Origin: an uncultured Bryobacteraceae bacterium
GTDB lineage: Bacteria; Acidobacteriota; Terriglobia; Bryobacterales; Bryobacteraceae
Direction: 5' to 3'
NCBI GenBank assembly: GCA_937924525.1
Contig: CALDSU010000021.1
Location: 1 to 38,565 of the forward strand
Length of the DNA stretch: 38,565 nucleotides
The notes beneath the pieces are model-generated. The model had not been told where the DNA came from, searched no databases, and worked only from the letters and a program-made list of their open reading frames with translations. Position 1 is the first letter of the stretch. Every line of letters starts with the position of its first letter. This document shows, one piece after another, positions 1 through 8,189 of this stretch. Position numbers and translations under genes: made by a program.

Positions 1-597
1 GATCGTGCGGATTCTTGAGAACATCGAGCGTCTCTCCTTTTTGGTTGGCACTTCTGTGTGCACACATATGGGGGCACGCGGGCTGCCAAACCTGGAATCT
101 GGCCAAGACGGTGCAAATACTCACGTTGTCGCTCCGGCCACGCCGCCTGTCTGGTGGCGGCTGGAACCAAAGCGTACAGTCCTTGTGCCCGCCGGGCACG
201 TTTGGTTGCGGTTGACCATGATCTGAGCTCCGCCTTCGCCCGCCAAACCCTTTTCCCGCAACGATCCCGGCCCACCCGTCAACGTCTAACTCCGTTCGCA
301 ACTCAGCAACTGGCCGTGTTTTCGGCAGATCCGCGTCTCTGGTTTTCGCCGCGTGTCCGGCTTGGCGCGCCGGTCTGCGCCCCCGCAACGTTCACCGGAG
401 ACCGTTTTCTACCCATCTCCGGGCCCAAGCCAGGAATTGCTTAACAGCATCGCGGGGGTTGTCCAACCCCAGGCCGGACGTTCCGTAACCGGACGGCGAA
501 TATAGTTAACAGGCGCGGCAACACGCCGCGTTGATCCCATCCACCAGGCGGCGCTTCGACCGCGCAGCAGAGATCGTCGTGGGTGGTCCTTTCTGAA
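1..597. other. No supported gene; left edge of accessory region
   Basis: I see no convincing coding region here. One GTG-started frame on the plus strand (5-226) stays open, but its protein has no recognisable domain and its start has no ribosome binding site. The longer frames on both strands look like GC-rich shadows. A TATAGT hexamer at 501-506 is an isolated -10-like box without a good -35. It could serve the downstream small-ORF/DUF2924 cassette, but this is weak. Confidence 0.4.
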
Positions 598-625
598 CCG
601 CGCAGCTTGCCTTCGGGCTGCGCGG
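598..625 (+). promoter_or_regulatory. Perfect 9-bp stem hairpin just before a ribosome binding site
   Basis: CCGCGCAGC at 598-606 pairs exactly with GCTGCGCGG at 617-625 across a 10-nt loop. Two bases later comes AAGGAG (628-633), the ribosome binding site of the small ORF at 641. No U-tract follows, so it is not a typical intrinsic terminator. A leader hairpin that affects mRNA stability or translation of the cassette is a reasonable inference. Confidence 0.4.
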
Positions 626-640
626 GCAAGGAGACCGCTC

Positions 641-787
641 ATGGGCGATCATGACGCCGCGCTCGATCACGCCATCCGCGAGGTCGCCGCCATCCTGGGC
701 GATGCACTGGTGCGGCTGCTTTTTCCCACGCCTGTTGACTTCCCAGAGACAGAGAGCCCTCATGTGACTGCGCCCTTGACGCCATGA
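641..787 (+). CDS. Small 48-residue protein of the DUF2924/recombinase cassette
   Basis: ATG at 641 is preceded by a strong AAGGAG 7 nt upstream. The stop codon overlaps the DUF2924 start as ATGA (784-787), the usual sign of translational coupling. The product begins MGDHDAALDHAIREVAAILG, an acidic amphipathic helix followed by a proline-rich tail. I do not recognise a named family. Short helical ORFs upstream of DUF2924 and large serine recombinase genes are a recurring arrangement in mobile modules, so it is probably a cassette component of unknown function. Its partners are broken, so it may be expressed to no purpose. Confidence 0.5.
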   Translation: MGDHDAALDHAIREVAAILGDALVRLLFPTPVDFPETESPHVTAPLTP

Positions 788-1297
788 AGACAGAAACCCA
801 AATCCGTGAGGAGATCGAGGCCCTCCGCAACCTGACCACGGCGCAGCTCAAAGAGAAGTACCGCGAGGTCTTCGGCGAGGTGTCCCGATCCAATCACAAG
901 CAGTTCCTGTTCCGCCGCATCGCCTGGCGCATCCAGGCGAATGCGTGGGGCGGCCTCTCCGAGCGCGCCCGCCGCCGCGCGCTCGAGATCGCGGACGACG
1001 CCGATCTCCGCATCCGGGCGCCCAAGAACTTCCTGCGCGATCCGGACAACGAAGGCCGGACCACGGAAACGCGCCTGAAGCCGTCGCTCGACCCACGGTT
1101 GCCGTTGCCCGGCACGCCGCTATCAAGGCAAGGACGTCATTGTCCACGTCCGCCCGGATGGCGGGTTCGAATGCAACGGCAGGATCTACACCTCGCTGAG
1201 CCGCGCGGTCACCGAGGCTACGGGCACGCGCTGGAACGGGTTTGCCTTTTTCAACCTTGGCCACCGGCCCGGAGCGAAGCATGGCGAACGGGAATAA
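784..1297 (+). pseudogene. DUF2924 protein, frameshifted
   Basis: The first ~110 codons read as a DUF2924 N-terminal region (helical start MKTETQIREEIEALRNLT, then an FLFRRIAWRIQ segment). Near 1113-1121 the frame breaks. The family's C-terminal part continues in another plus-strand frame: RRYQGKDVIVHV, then GFECNGRIYTSLS, then TGTRWNGFAFFNL, ending at TAA 1295-1297. Comparison with the usual spacing suggests loss of about ten bases. DUF2924 proteins commonly sit directly upstream of large serine recombinases in phage- or ICE-like modules, and here the recombinase start overlaps the 3' end. Function is unknown. Confidence 0.75.
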
Positions 1298-1409
1298 CTC
1301 GAACGGCGCGCCGAAGCCGGTCCGTTGCGCCATCTACACGCGCAAATTGAGCGAACACTGGCCTGAATCGTTGAGACCGAGGATCCCCTTCCTGGTCGTG
1401 CAGGCCTAG
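1281..1409 (+). pseudogene. Large serine recombinase, N-terminal stub
   Basis: ATG at 1281 lies inside the end of the DUF2924 frame. The 42-residue product includes PKPVRCAIYTRK, which matches the first beta-strand of the serine recombinase catalytic domain (R-x-A-x-Y-x-R), where the S of the following YTRKS motif would be the nucleophile. Here K is followed by LSEHW, homology stops, and a TAG ends the frame at 1409. The ~500-residue remainder is absent downstream. I infer that a deletion or insertion removed nearly the whole gene. Confidence 0.6.
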
Positions 1410-1477
1410 GTGCCATTTCGCCTCCTAGATGCTCCGCAGCTTCACAGCACACAGCGAGTTGTCCGAAATGCGTCAGA

Positions 1478-2263
1478 TCAGAAAATGTCCCACTTCGGCT
1501 GCCCCCCGAGGCCTGTGGGAGCCGCCGGGTCCACAATAAACTCATACTTCCAACTCAGCGGGAAAGAGAAGCCGAGAGCGTCCCGATGATCAGAAGTGTA
1601 AAGCACGATGGCGTTGAGGATCTCCCGGATTGTCAGGTCCCGCAAATGAATGCTGACCTTGGGCGCCGGCGCATCTCCAGAAAGCACTGATCCGGGGAAC
1701 GCACCGGGCGGGCCCGTTCGTGCCCAGTGCTCCCTGCGCTTCTCGTTCAGATAATCACGCAGTTCGGGCGCATATCTGTCAATCGACACAACCAGCGTCT
1801 GAGGGCGAATGTATCCGTCTACATCGAACCTCGAAACGCGCACATGGAGCAAATTCCGAGGGTCGCTCCTGGCGCTCGTCAAATACACGTTTACGATTCG
1901 AGGATCGCTCATCACCTCAAACGCATATCGGGGATCTTCGCTACACAACCGCTGCAAAATCTGCCCCACGGTCTGATTTCGCAGATGCAGACCCCTGATA
2001 AGCACCGGTTGAGACTTCGGACGATCCTTGATCGTCTCGAAGCCGATCAGAATACGCTTTGGATCTTTTCCTCTTAGAATGCCGAGAGCTTCCTGCATCT
2101 CCGCCTCGTCAAGGATGTACTCTTCTACAGAAACGTTCAAGACGGACGTACTCTCGCCGAACCCAAACAGCCACCCGTTTGCAAAGCAGCCTAAACTAGC
2201 AACAGCAGCCAGCGTCCAGACTCGCGATACGGGAGCTGGCCGTTTGCCGATTTGACAATGCAT
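1478..2263 (-). CDS. Exported hypothetical protein with STN-like motifs
   Basis: The frame is open further upstream, but I place the start at ATG 2263: a strong AAGGAGG (plus-strand positions 2270-2276) lies 6 nt before it and the protein then opens with a hydrophobic leader (VWTLAAVASLGCFANG). The mature ~230 residues contain two segments resembling the secretin/TonB short N-terminal (STN) pattern, LHLRNQTVGQILQRL near residue 92 and IHLRDLTIREILNAI near residue 205. This suggests a periplasmic protein with two small alpha/beta domains. No transmembrane barrel or secretin core follows, so it is not a complete secretin or receptor. It lies alone between the recombinase stub and the IS256 remnant. 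Function is unknown. Confidence 0.65.
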   Translation of the reverse strand: MHCQIGKRPAPVSRVWTLAAVASLGCFANGWLFGFGESTSVLNVSVEEYILDEAEMQEALGILRGKDPKRILIGFETIKDRPKSQPVLIRGLHLRNQTVGQILQRLCSEDPRYAFEVMSDPRIVNVYLTSARSDPRNLLHVRVSRFDVDGYIRPQTLVVSIDRYAPELRDYLNEKRREHWARTGPPGAFPGSVLSGDAPAPKVSIHLRDLTIREILNAIVLYTSDHRDALGFSFPLSWKYEFIVDPAAPTGLGGQPKWDIF

Positions 2264-2269
2264 GGAGAG

Positions 2270-2276
2270 CCTCCTT
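2270..2276 (-). promoter_or_regulatory. Ribosome binding site fixing the start at 2263
   Basis: The minus-strand sequence reads AAGGAGG followed by a 6-nt spacer and ATG. It is a near-perfect anti-SD match. It argues for the internal start at 2263 over the in-frame start 126 nt upstream, which has no such site. Confidence 0.7.
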
Positions 2277-2377
2277 GTTTCGCAGAGCCGTTGCTCAGGA
2301 TCCGGAACAGTGACACCGCTGGCAGGTCCACGTGATAGGTTTCTGAAAAACATGATATCAGCCGGCGGAGATGGTTT

Positions 2378-2391
2378 GAGTGGCACCACTC
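2378..2391. promoter_or_regulatory. Short dyad upstream of the STN-like gene
   Basis: GAGTGG and CCACTC form a perfect 6-bp inverted repeat around a 2-nt centre, about 115 bp upstream of the STN-like gene start. It could be an operator or a small hairpin. No -35/-10 pair was recognised beside it. Confidence 0.2.
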
Positions 2392-2476
2392 GAGCAACTG
2401 CCCCCAGTGCGGCAGATCTCGCTACATAAATAAAAGCAATCCGTGATCGTTGCTCCGTAACTCGTGGGACTGATCG

Positions 2477-3101
2477 TTATGCTCTGCGAACCGCCACTTC
2501 CTGACGGAGGGGCATATGGCTCCCTTCCAAGCCCTCCTCCAGGCTACGGGCGGCACTCGGGTTGATGTGATTCGTTTCGTCGTGGATGCGCAACAAGGCC
2601 GCCTTTGCCTCGCGGTAGCTGCGAAGGTCGTAGGCATTGGCCAAGCGGCGATCCCGAGTCGCGCACCGTCGGCCCGTAGCCGCGCGTGGTCAGTCCGCGT
2701 GTGCTCGCCTCCCAGATCCGCCGCTGTTGTTCCTCGTCTCTTCGAAACAGTTCATAACTGCCGATCTTGACATCTCCCTCCTGGCTGCGTGCGCGCGGCC
2801 GGTGAGCCGGCACCTTCTGTCCATTAATCACCACCGATCCCTCCTCGTGCCCCCCGCGCTTGACGTCCTTCGACGCGCCGTGCTCGTACCGCGGACCGGC
2901 CATTCAATTAACCTCATCTTCCATGATGAGCGTCACCAACTGGAGCTGCGCCTGCAACAGAAACTGGCCCACGCCCTTGCGTAGCCTCTGGGCGATTTCC
3001 GCCAACGGCAGGATCATCTGGATTGCGCCATGATCGTTCAACAGATGTGACCGGAACTTCTCGATGGCTCTTCGTTCATCGATTTGATAGGCTTTCTTCA
3101 T
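2477..3101 (-). pseudogene. IS256-family transposase remnant
   Basis: The start at 3101 has an AGGAGGAGGAG ribosome binding site. The N-terminal piece (IQMILPLAEIAQRLRKGVGQ, then LQLVTLIMEDEV) and, after an in-frame TGA at 2904-2906, the next piece (VVINGQKVPAHRPRAR, GSYELFRRDEEQQRRIW, LTTRGYGPTVRD) follow the order seen in IS256/mutator transposases. The frame then changes. A further fragment in another minus frame (YREAKAALLRIHDE, then NPSAARSLEEGLEG) matches the later helical region and ends at TAA 2477-2479. The central catalytic domain is deleted. Terminal inverted repeats were not identified. The element is inactive. Confidence 0.75.
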
Positions 3102-3181
3102 CAGACGGCTCTCCTCCTCCTATGATGTGTTGTCAACTCCACACTGGTTCTTGTCTTTCGCAAGACGAAGAAACTCCTGAA

Positions 3182-3347
3182 CCTCTGGTTCCCGGCGGAG
3201 CCGCCCGTCGCGATTTGTGGCCCTGCAAAACGGCGCGCAGGAGGCAAGGGCGCGGCGTTGTCTGCCGCGGCGAAGCGAACCCTTGCCGCCGAGCACCGTT
3301 CTGCTATCCCCAGCGCATGAACGGGCGGCGAAGCCGGAACCAGAGGC
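3182..3347. repeat. ~166-bp imperfect palindrome
   Basis: The left arm starts CCTCTGGTTCCCGGCGGAG and the right arm, read on the opposite strand, starts CCTCTGGTTCCGGCTTCGCC. Pairing continues inward with gaps, including GGCAAGGG against CCCTTGCC, to a centre near 3265. The segment could fold as one long hairpin. It lies between the IS256 remnant and the 3' end of the IS110 transposase. It may be a MITE, an attC/REP-like target of the IS110 element, or part of an IS end. Confidence 0.5.
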
Positions 3348-3379
3348 CTGGATTCCCGGTGGTGGGTCCCCGAGCAATC

Positions 3380-4402
3380 TCATGCGCCCTCCGCCAAAAC
3401 GAAGTTCGGAAAGTCTTCAAAGACCCACTTGTTCTTCAGAGTCCGGTAGATGATGCCGAGAAACTTGCGGGCCAGCGCGATGATTGCCTTCCCGGCTCCC
3501 CGGCGTGCTTTCACCCGCTCGTAGAAATTCCTCAAGTAGGGGCTGTAGTGGGCCGCAATCAGCGCCGACTGCACTAGAGCCGTCCGCCCCAGCTTGCTAC
3601 CTCGCTTGTGGATCCGGCCGCTGCGCTCAGTCTCGTTGGAATTCGACACCCGCGGCACGATCCCGAAGTAGCTCGCCAGCCGGCTCTCGTCGGGAAAGTC
3701 ATTGACGTCGCCGATCACGCTCAGCAGGATCGCGCCGGTGATCTGGCCGATCCCCGTGATCGAGCTAAGGCTCTTGTGCCCCTCCAGCTTAGAGCCCTCC
3801 TCGGCGATCCTCTTCTCCAGTTCCGCGATGCTCTAGTTCAGGCTGCGGATCTGATCCATGATCACCCGGAGCTCAAAAAGCACGATCTCGTCGAAAGGCA
3901 GGCTCAGCACTTCGGCCAGTTTCTTCTCACTCGACAGCGCTTCCTTGGGCAGATTGATCCCGCGCGCCGACAGGATGTTGTTCACCTTGTTCTTCAGCGC
4001 CGTGCGCAGCTTTACCAGCGTGTCCCGCGTCTGGGTCAGGCTGGCCAGTTGCCCGTGCTGCTTATCCTTCATCCGTACCTCTGGCAGCAGCCCCTTCGAC
4101 AGGTACAGCGCCAGCAGCGCCGCGTCCCGCTCGTCGGTCTTCTTCACCGACCGGCTGATGACGCGGAACTGGTTTGTATCCACCACCACAACTCTCGCCA
4201 CGTGCGGCGCCACCGCCTCGTAGAACAGCCGCGTGTTGCCCGTGACCTCCACGGCCACCTCGTCGGTGGGCCGCAACTTCTTCACGAACCGCGGCAACTG
4301 CTCCAGCGCCCATTCGCTGAAGCGCCTCCGGCCGTTGTCCAGCCGCACACAGCAACTGAACCGGTTGCGGTGCAGGTCGATTCCCAAATATCGCTTTTCC
4401 AT
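3380..4402 (-). pseudogene. IS110-family transposase with an in-frame amber codon
   Basis: ATG 4402 has AGGAG 8 nt upstream. Reading the single frame 4402-3380 gives ~340 residues, the family's normal length, with one TAG at 3833-3835 (...RSLN-stop-SIAELEKRIAEE), most simply CAG to TAG. The N-terminal part has the RuvC-like acidic residues in GIDLH, VEVTGN, VVDTNQ and KTDERDA. The C-terminal part has the helix-hairpin-helix-like SITGIG segment and ALVQSALIAA, where the conserved serine lies. Everything except the TAG is colinear. It is either a very recent inactivation, a readthrough codon, or a sequencing error. Confidence 0.85.
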
Positions 4403-4617
4403 GTCTCTCTCCTGGTGGTTGGAACTGCCAGGTGGAGTAGACACACTTTGCGGCGGTCACCACACTCCTATCCGAGGTCGCCCTGCGCCTCATGATGACG
4501 TCCAGCCACAGGTCTGACCAATCTCCTTTACGGGGTCGCTCGCCCCACATAACCGATACAGCCTGTGACCTGTCTACTCCGGAAGTTCCCTCCCGGAGCC
4601 TACCGCACGCCGGAGCT
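4403..4617 (-). ncRNA. Candidate IS110 bridge-RNA region
   Basis: IS110-group elements encode a structured bridge RNA in the non-coding end upstream of the transposase. This segment has the right position and length. Several self-complementary segments are visible: GGAGTAGACA (4434-4443) with TGTCTACTCC (4571-4580), an exact 10-bp match; GGGG (4532-4535) with CCCC (4543-4546); and CTCCGG (4577-4582) with CCGGAG (4593-4598). The target- and donor-binding loops could not be assigned without a second copy and an empty target site. The call rests on position and structure, not on a covariance model. Confidence 0.45.
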
Positions 4618-6521
4618 AAGCACTCGGAAGCCAGGATAAACGAGCGTGAGGTCCTGCTCGATGGTGCTCGGAGTCCCCAGCAGGAATGCCGCCATCGTCT
4701 CTCCGGTGTTTGCGACCGAGTTCGGATTGTCCGTGAACGTGCGCGCGAAGTTGTACCGGCCATTGCCGCGATTGGTCTGGAATTGCGTGATCTGCCGCCG
4801 CCGCGCATCCGTGCCGAACTTGATCGAGTGCCGCCCCTCGAGCTTGGTGAAGTCGACGCGCGGATGAAAGGTGTTGTTGATGCGATAAATCGGCAACGAA
4901 CGCGTCTGGCCGATTCCAAAGTAGCCGCCCGGCGAGATGATCGGCACACCGTCGGACTGCGGCCCCTGGTTCGAGCCGCGGAAGCCGAGTTTCTCGCCCA
5001 GTTGCGCGCCCGGCGAGGCGCCTTCTTGCCGAAACACCCGGTTGAAGCGGTTGTACCCCATCTTCGCTTCCATAATGAAGCGCGGCGTGATGGTCCGGAT
5101 CCAACTCAACACGGCGTGATAGGAGTTCAGCGTGGAGTCGCCGGCAAAGGTGTCTTCGTTCCCCAATCCCAACGGCTGGTCAAAGCCCGGCACCCGGCTG
5201 TTCGGAAACGTCGAAGGACGCGTGGTCACTGTGTCCTGCCGGGAGAAGCGGCCGAACACCGTGTTCTTCTCATTCCAGTTCCAGTCGATCCTTCCATCGC
5301 CCTGGTCCCAGCGCTGGCGGTCCTTCAGTACCGCCGTGTAGTTGTTGGTCAGCCCCCCGGTCTGCGGCGCCGGATACGCCTGGATCATGCGCGCCATCAA
5401 CGGGTCGAACCGGCTGCTCGGAATCTGCCGGTTGGCGAACGGAATGCGCGTGAAGCCGCTGGCGGTTCCCGGAGCCGCCACCGTCGTCGCCGGATCGAAA
5501 ATGTCCCGCACATCGGCGAAGTTCCCCGTGCGCATCGCAAGCGTCGGAACCGTGCTCAGAATCGTTCTTCCCTGGCTGCGACGGAACCCTTCGTAGTTGC
5601 CGAAAAAGAACAGCTTGTTCGGAATGATCTTCCCGCCCAGGCTCGCGCCAAACTGGTTCTGCCGGAACGGCGGCTTTCGCGTCGTCGCCGGCACAAAGTA
5701 GTTCTTCGCATCCAGCCGGTCATTGCGCAAAAAGTCATACGCCGACCCGTGCCACTGGTTCGTTCCCGACTTCGTCAGCACGTTGATCGTGGCGCCTGCG
5801 TTGCGCCCCTGATCGGCGGCAAACATGTTCGTCTGGATCTTGAACTCCTGCACCGCTTCCACAGAAGGCCGCAGCGCAATGGCCAGCGTCAGCCGCTCAT
5901 CGTTGTCGGTTCCGTCGATCAGAAAGTTATTCGAACCTCGCGATTGCCATTGGCGAACAGCTCCGAGCCGGGCCGCAAATCGTCCGGCCGGTTTCCGCTC
6001 ATGATCGTGCCCCTGGCCCCAAATCCAACTCCGACTACGCCCGGACCAAGCACCGCGAAATGCACGAAGTTGCGGCCGCTCAACGGTAGATCCTCGATCG
6101 CCTTCCGCTCCACAACCTGTCCGATGGCGGAAGAATCCGACTCGATCAGCGGCGCAGCGCCAACCACTTCCACGGTCTCACTCACTGAGCCCACCGTCAG
6201 TGCGAAATCGATGCGGGCTGTCTGATTGACCTCCAGCCGGACGTTGTCCCGGCTGATCTTCTGGAAACCCTGCTTCTGTACGGTGATGCGATATTCGCCT
6301 GGTGGCAGGAACGGCAACGTGTAGTTGCCGGATTCATTGGTGGCGACTTTGCGTTCCACGCCGGTGGCGGTGGAAGCGAAGGCGATTTCCACATCTGGAA
6401 CCGATGCCCCGGTGTTGTCGGCAACAATGCCGACCAGTTGTGCGGTCGCCTGCGCAAACACGGCGTTCGCGGATGCAAGCGCCAGCATAAACACTAGGAA
6501 AGAAAGTCGTCGAAACAACAT
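4617..6521 (-). pseudogene. Oar-like TonB-dependent receptor, frameshifted and cut by IS110
   Basis: ATG 6521 follows AGGAG and starts a signal peptide (FLVFMLALASANAVFA). Next come a carboxypeptidase-regulatory-like beta-sandwich (VGIVADNTGASVPDVEI, NYTLPFLPPGEYRITV), a plug domain (IEDLPLSGRNFVHFAVL) and the first barrel strands with the typical FLRNDRLDAKNYF and ATINVLTKSGTN segments. At about 5936 one base is missing: NGNRE shifts frame, while GSNNFLIDGTDN continues in the next frame. The protein ends abruptly after YPGFRVL at ~4617, where the IS110 element begins. About 600 residues would be expected to precede the break and a similar length of barrel to follow, so the receptor cannot function. 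Such receptors import large substrates, often glycans or peptides, across the outer membrane. Confidence 0.9.
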
Positions 6522-6687
6522 TGTTTCTCTCCTGGTCCTCGTGATTCTTCGAAGTTCAAGCTGAAACGCCAGCCGTCGGAGCGTGCGGCGGATTGGAGTT
6601 GGCGTGCAGGTTGATCCTGAAACGGCCAGCGTTAGCAGTAGCACGCATGATACTTGAAAAACGAACGCCGAGGATGTCCGTTTTTAG

Positions 6688-7231
6688 CAACTCGTGCGCG
6701 AGCACAAGCAGGAGTTGATCGACGTGCGCGGGGCGCAGGACTTCATGAATCGCGCCGGCATTCGCATCATTCGCCTGCCGCTCGGCGAGCTTGCCCTGGC
6801 CTACCCGCCCCGCACCGACATGGACGAACTGCGCTGGGCGGCGCGCGTCCTGCGGATGGACTCGATGCCGCTGGTCATCAACGACGAGGAGCTCGAGTGG
6901 ATCAGTCCCGATCCCGTTGTATGCCCCCGATGGCAGATCGCTCGGCTTCCGCGCGCTGGATGCGGCCAAGCGGCTGATCGAGGGCGGCTTCGTGAAGCCG
7001 TCGTATGGGCGTAAAGGGCACCGGAAGGCAATTTGGCTGCGGCGGGAGGACGGTAGCAGCCCGGTGGAAGCCCACGCCAGGGTGGGCACGCACTACAGCT
7101 TCATCGCGAATCTGGAACACGGGCGTTGCTGGAAGCTGCGGCGCTTGGATGGCCGGGACGAAGACGGCGTTCGATTCTCAGCTCGAGGCGTTTTCCTCCA
7201 GGTCGTGGCCGACTGCCTGGTGACGAGATGA
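6688..7231 (+). pseudogene. Unrecognised protein with one frameshift; paralogue of 7433-7773
   Basis: The open frame begins directly after a TAG at 6685-6687, with GTG 6694 as first start codon and no ribosome binding site, so the 5' end may be lost. The frame reads ELIDVRGAQDFMNRAGIRII and then DELRWAARVLRMDSMPLVIN, and breaks near 6905-6918. The next frame continues PLYAPDGRSLGFRALDAAKR and GTHYSFIANLEHGRCWKLRR, ending FLQVVADCLVTR-stop at 7231. The second half aligns with the minus-strand ORF at 7433-7773. The region before the break may instead be a separate upstream gene. I recognise no family for either part. Confidence 0.45.
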
Positions 7232-7359
7232 AGCAGCGCAAGAAGCAGAGCGGGGCACGATACGTGGCACGGAAGCGCGGCGCGTTTTTCAAGGTGAAGT
7301 TGCCGCGGCCGCCGAAGTTGGCGGCGGAAGCGGTTCAGGTGGCGAAGGGATGTGGATAG
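7228..7359 (+). CDS. 43-residue basic protein
   Basis: ATG 7228 overlaps the stop of the preceding frame as ATGA, so translation is probably coupled to it. The product begins MKQRKKQSGARYVARKRGAF and stays strongly basic with a short proline-rich stretch (KVKLPRPPKL). This suggests nucleic-acid binding, but no domain is recognisable. It ends 46 bp before a strong hairpin that separates it from the convergent paralogue. A genuine small gene is plausible but unproven. Confidence 0.35.
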   Translation: MKQRKKQSGARYVARKRGAFFKVKLPRPPKLAAEAVQVAKGCG

Positions 7360-7405
7360 CCGCGAGAGGCGCGGCGAGCCTGCATGGTTGCCCGCTTCCG
7401 GACCG

Positions 7406-7432
7406 GCCATCTTCGGAATCTCCGAAGATGGC
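7406..7432. terminator. Perfect 12-bp hairpin between convergent genes
   Basis: GCCATCTTCGGA (7406-7417) and TCCGAAGATGGC (7421-7432) pair perfectly around a 3-nt loop. The hairpin starts right after the stop codon of the minus-strand gene (TGA at 7433-7435) and 46 bp after the plus-strand stop at 7359. This is the position of a bidirectional terminator. It lacks a U-tract on either side, so a processing or mRNA-protecting 3' hairpin is the alternative. Confidence 0.5.
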
Positions 7433-7773
7433 TCAGGCTCGCACCAGGCAGTCGGTCAGCACCTGCAGAAAAATCGGGCGCACTTCGTCGGGCGCTTGTT
7501 GGCGCCCCAACGCTCGCCGCCGAGCCGCTTCACGTCCCAACAGACTCCATGCTCGAGGTGATCCTGGAAGCTGTAGCGAGTGCCCAGATACGCCGTGCGC
7601 CTGAGCGGCTCCTCGCCCGGCCGCATCACGAGAATGGCTCGGTTGATGTGGCCCTTGCGATGCCGCACAACGCGCGCGACAAGTCCTGCCGCCTCGAGCC
7701 GCGCCAGACCTCGCTCGTTGGCGTGGTCATACCGCCGGCCATCGGCGCGGTAGACAGGAATGCGCGCAGTCAT
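7433..7773 (-). pseudogene. Unrecognised small protein with one frameshift; paralogue of 6688-7231
   Basis: ATG 7773 opens MTARIPVYRADGRRYDHANE, then GTRYSFQDHLEHGVCWDVKR. Near 7490 the frame shifts, and the paralogous ending continues in another frame as DEVRPIFLQVLTDCLVRA-stop at 7433. It matches the plus-strand copy in order and spacing: I/L-P-V/L-Y-x-x-DGR, GTxYSFxxxLEHGxCW, FLQVxxDCLV. The two copies are clearly divergent. The family was not recognised, and a DNA-linked or mobile-module role would be a guess. Convergent orientation and the shared hairpin are the notable context. Confidence 0.45.
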
Positions 7774-8189
7774 CGTTGCAGACAGAACTAGGGTGTGGAA
7801 TCTGCGGGAAGGAGATTGAAGAGCGTCCCGGCGCTCGCAATGGGAGGGGATGCGGTAGATTCGCGAGGCCCGCGCGCCTCTGGGGGAACGCTTAAGGAAT
7901 CGTTCTACTCTATCTCTACCACGGCGAAGAAACGGTGGTCAAGAAAAAAACGCATCGCGGCGAAATTGTTTGATCGCGCCGTGGGGCGTGGGGTGCATCC
8001 GCGATTCGCATGTATAGGGAAAAACAAAATTCTCTCCGTCTCGCGAAACAGAGAACAACGAGACGAAGCACCTCATCGGTACCACGGCTGCCAGGCGAAC
8101 GGGCGATAGATCGTATCGAGGTTGGAGGTAGTTTGGACCCAGCTTTGAGGTTGGCGAAGGAGGCGAGGTCAATAAGAGTTTGAAGGCTT
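7774..8189. other. Intergenic region without recognised gene
   Basis: About 400 bp between the small-protein paralogue and the 3' end of tRNA-Pro. The open frames on both strands are short, lack ribosome binding sites and show no known motif. The stretch 8100-8165 has loosely repeated GAGGTTGG-like words of no clear significance. Confidence 0.4.

Larger units (their letters stand above)
3370..4617 (-). mobile_element. IS110-family insertion sequence inserted in a TonB receptor gene
   Basis: The element comprises a transposase of typical IS110 length (3380-4402) and a ~215-bp non-coding region on its 5' side (4403-4617). The upstream boundary is set by loss of receptor homology: the receptor reads ...YPGFRVL and then runs into unrelated sequence at about 4617. 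The downstream boundary is uncertain, and no continuation of the receptor was found beyond the transposase, so that side has been rearranged. IS110 elements lack long terminal inverted repeats, so the exact ends cannot be called from one copy. The right coordinate used here is approximate. Confidence 0.6.

Noticed and set aside
58-444. 128-codon plus-strand frame near the window start
   Set aside because: No ribosome binding site, Arg/Pro-rich shadow composition and no motif.
4492-6225. 577-codon open frame on the plus strand
   Set aside because: It is antisense to the TonB receptor, has an Arg/Pro/Val-rich shadow composition and no recognisable domain.
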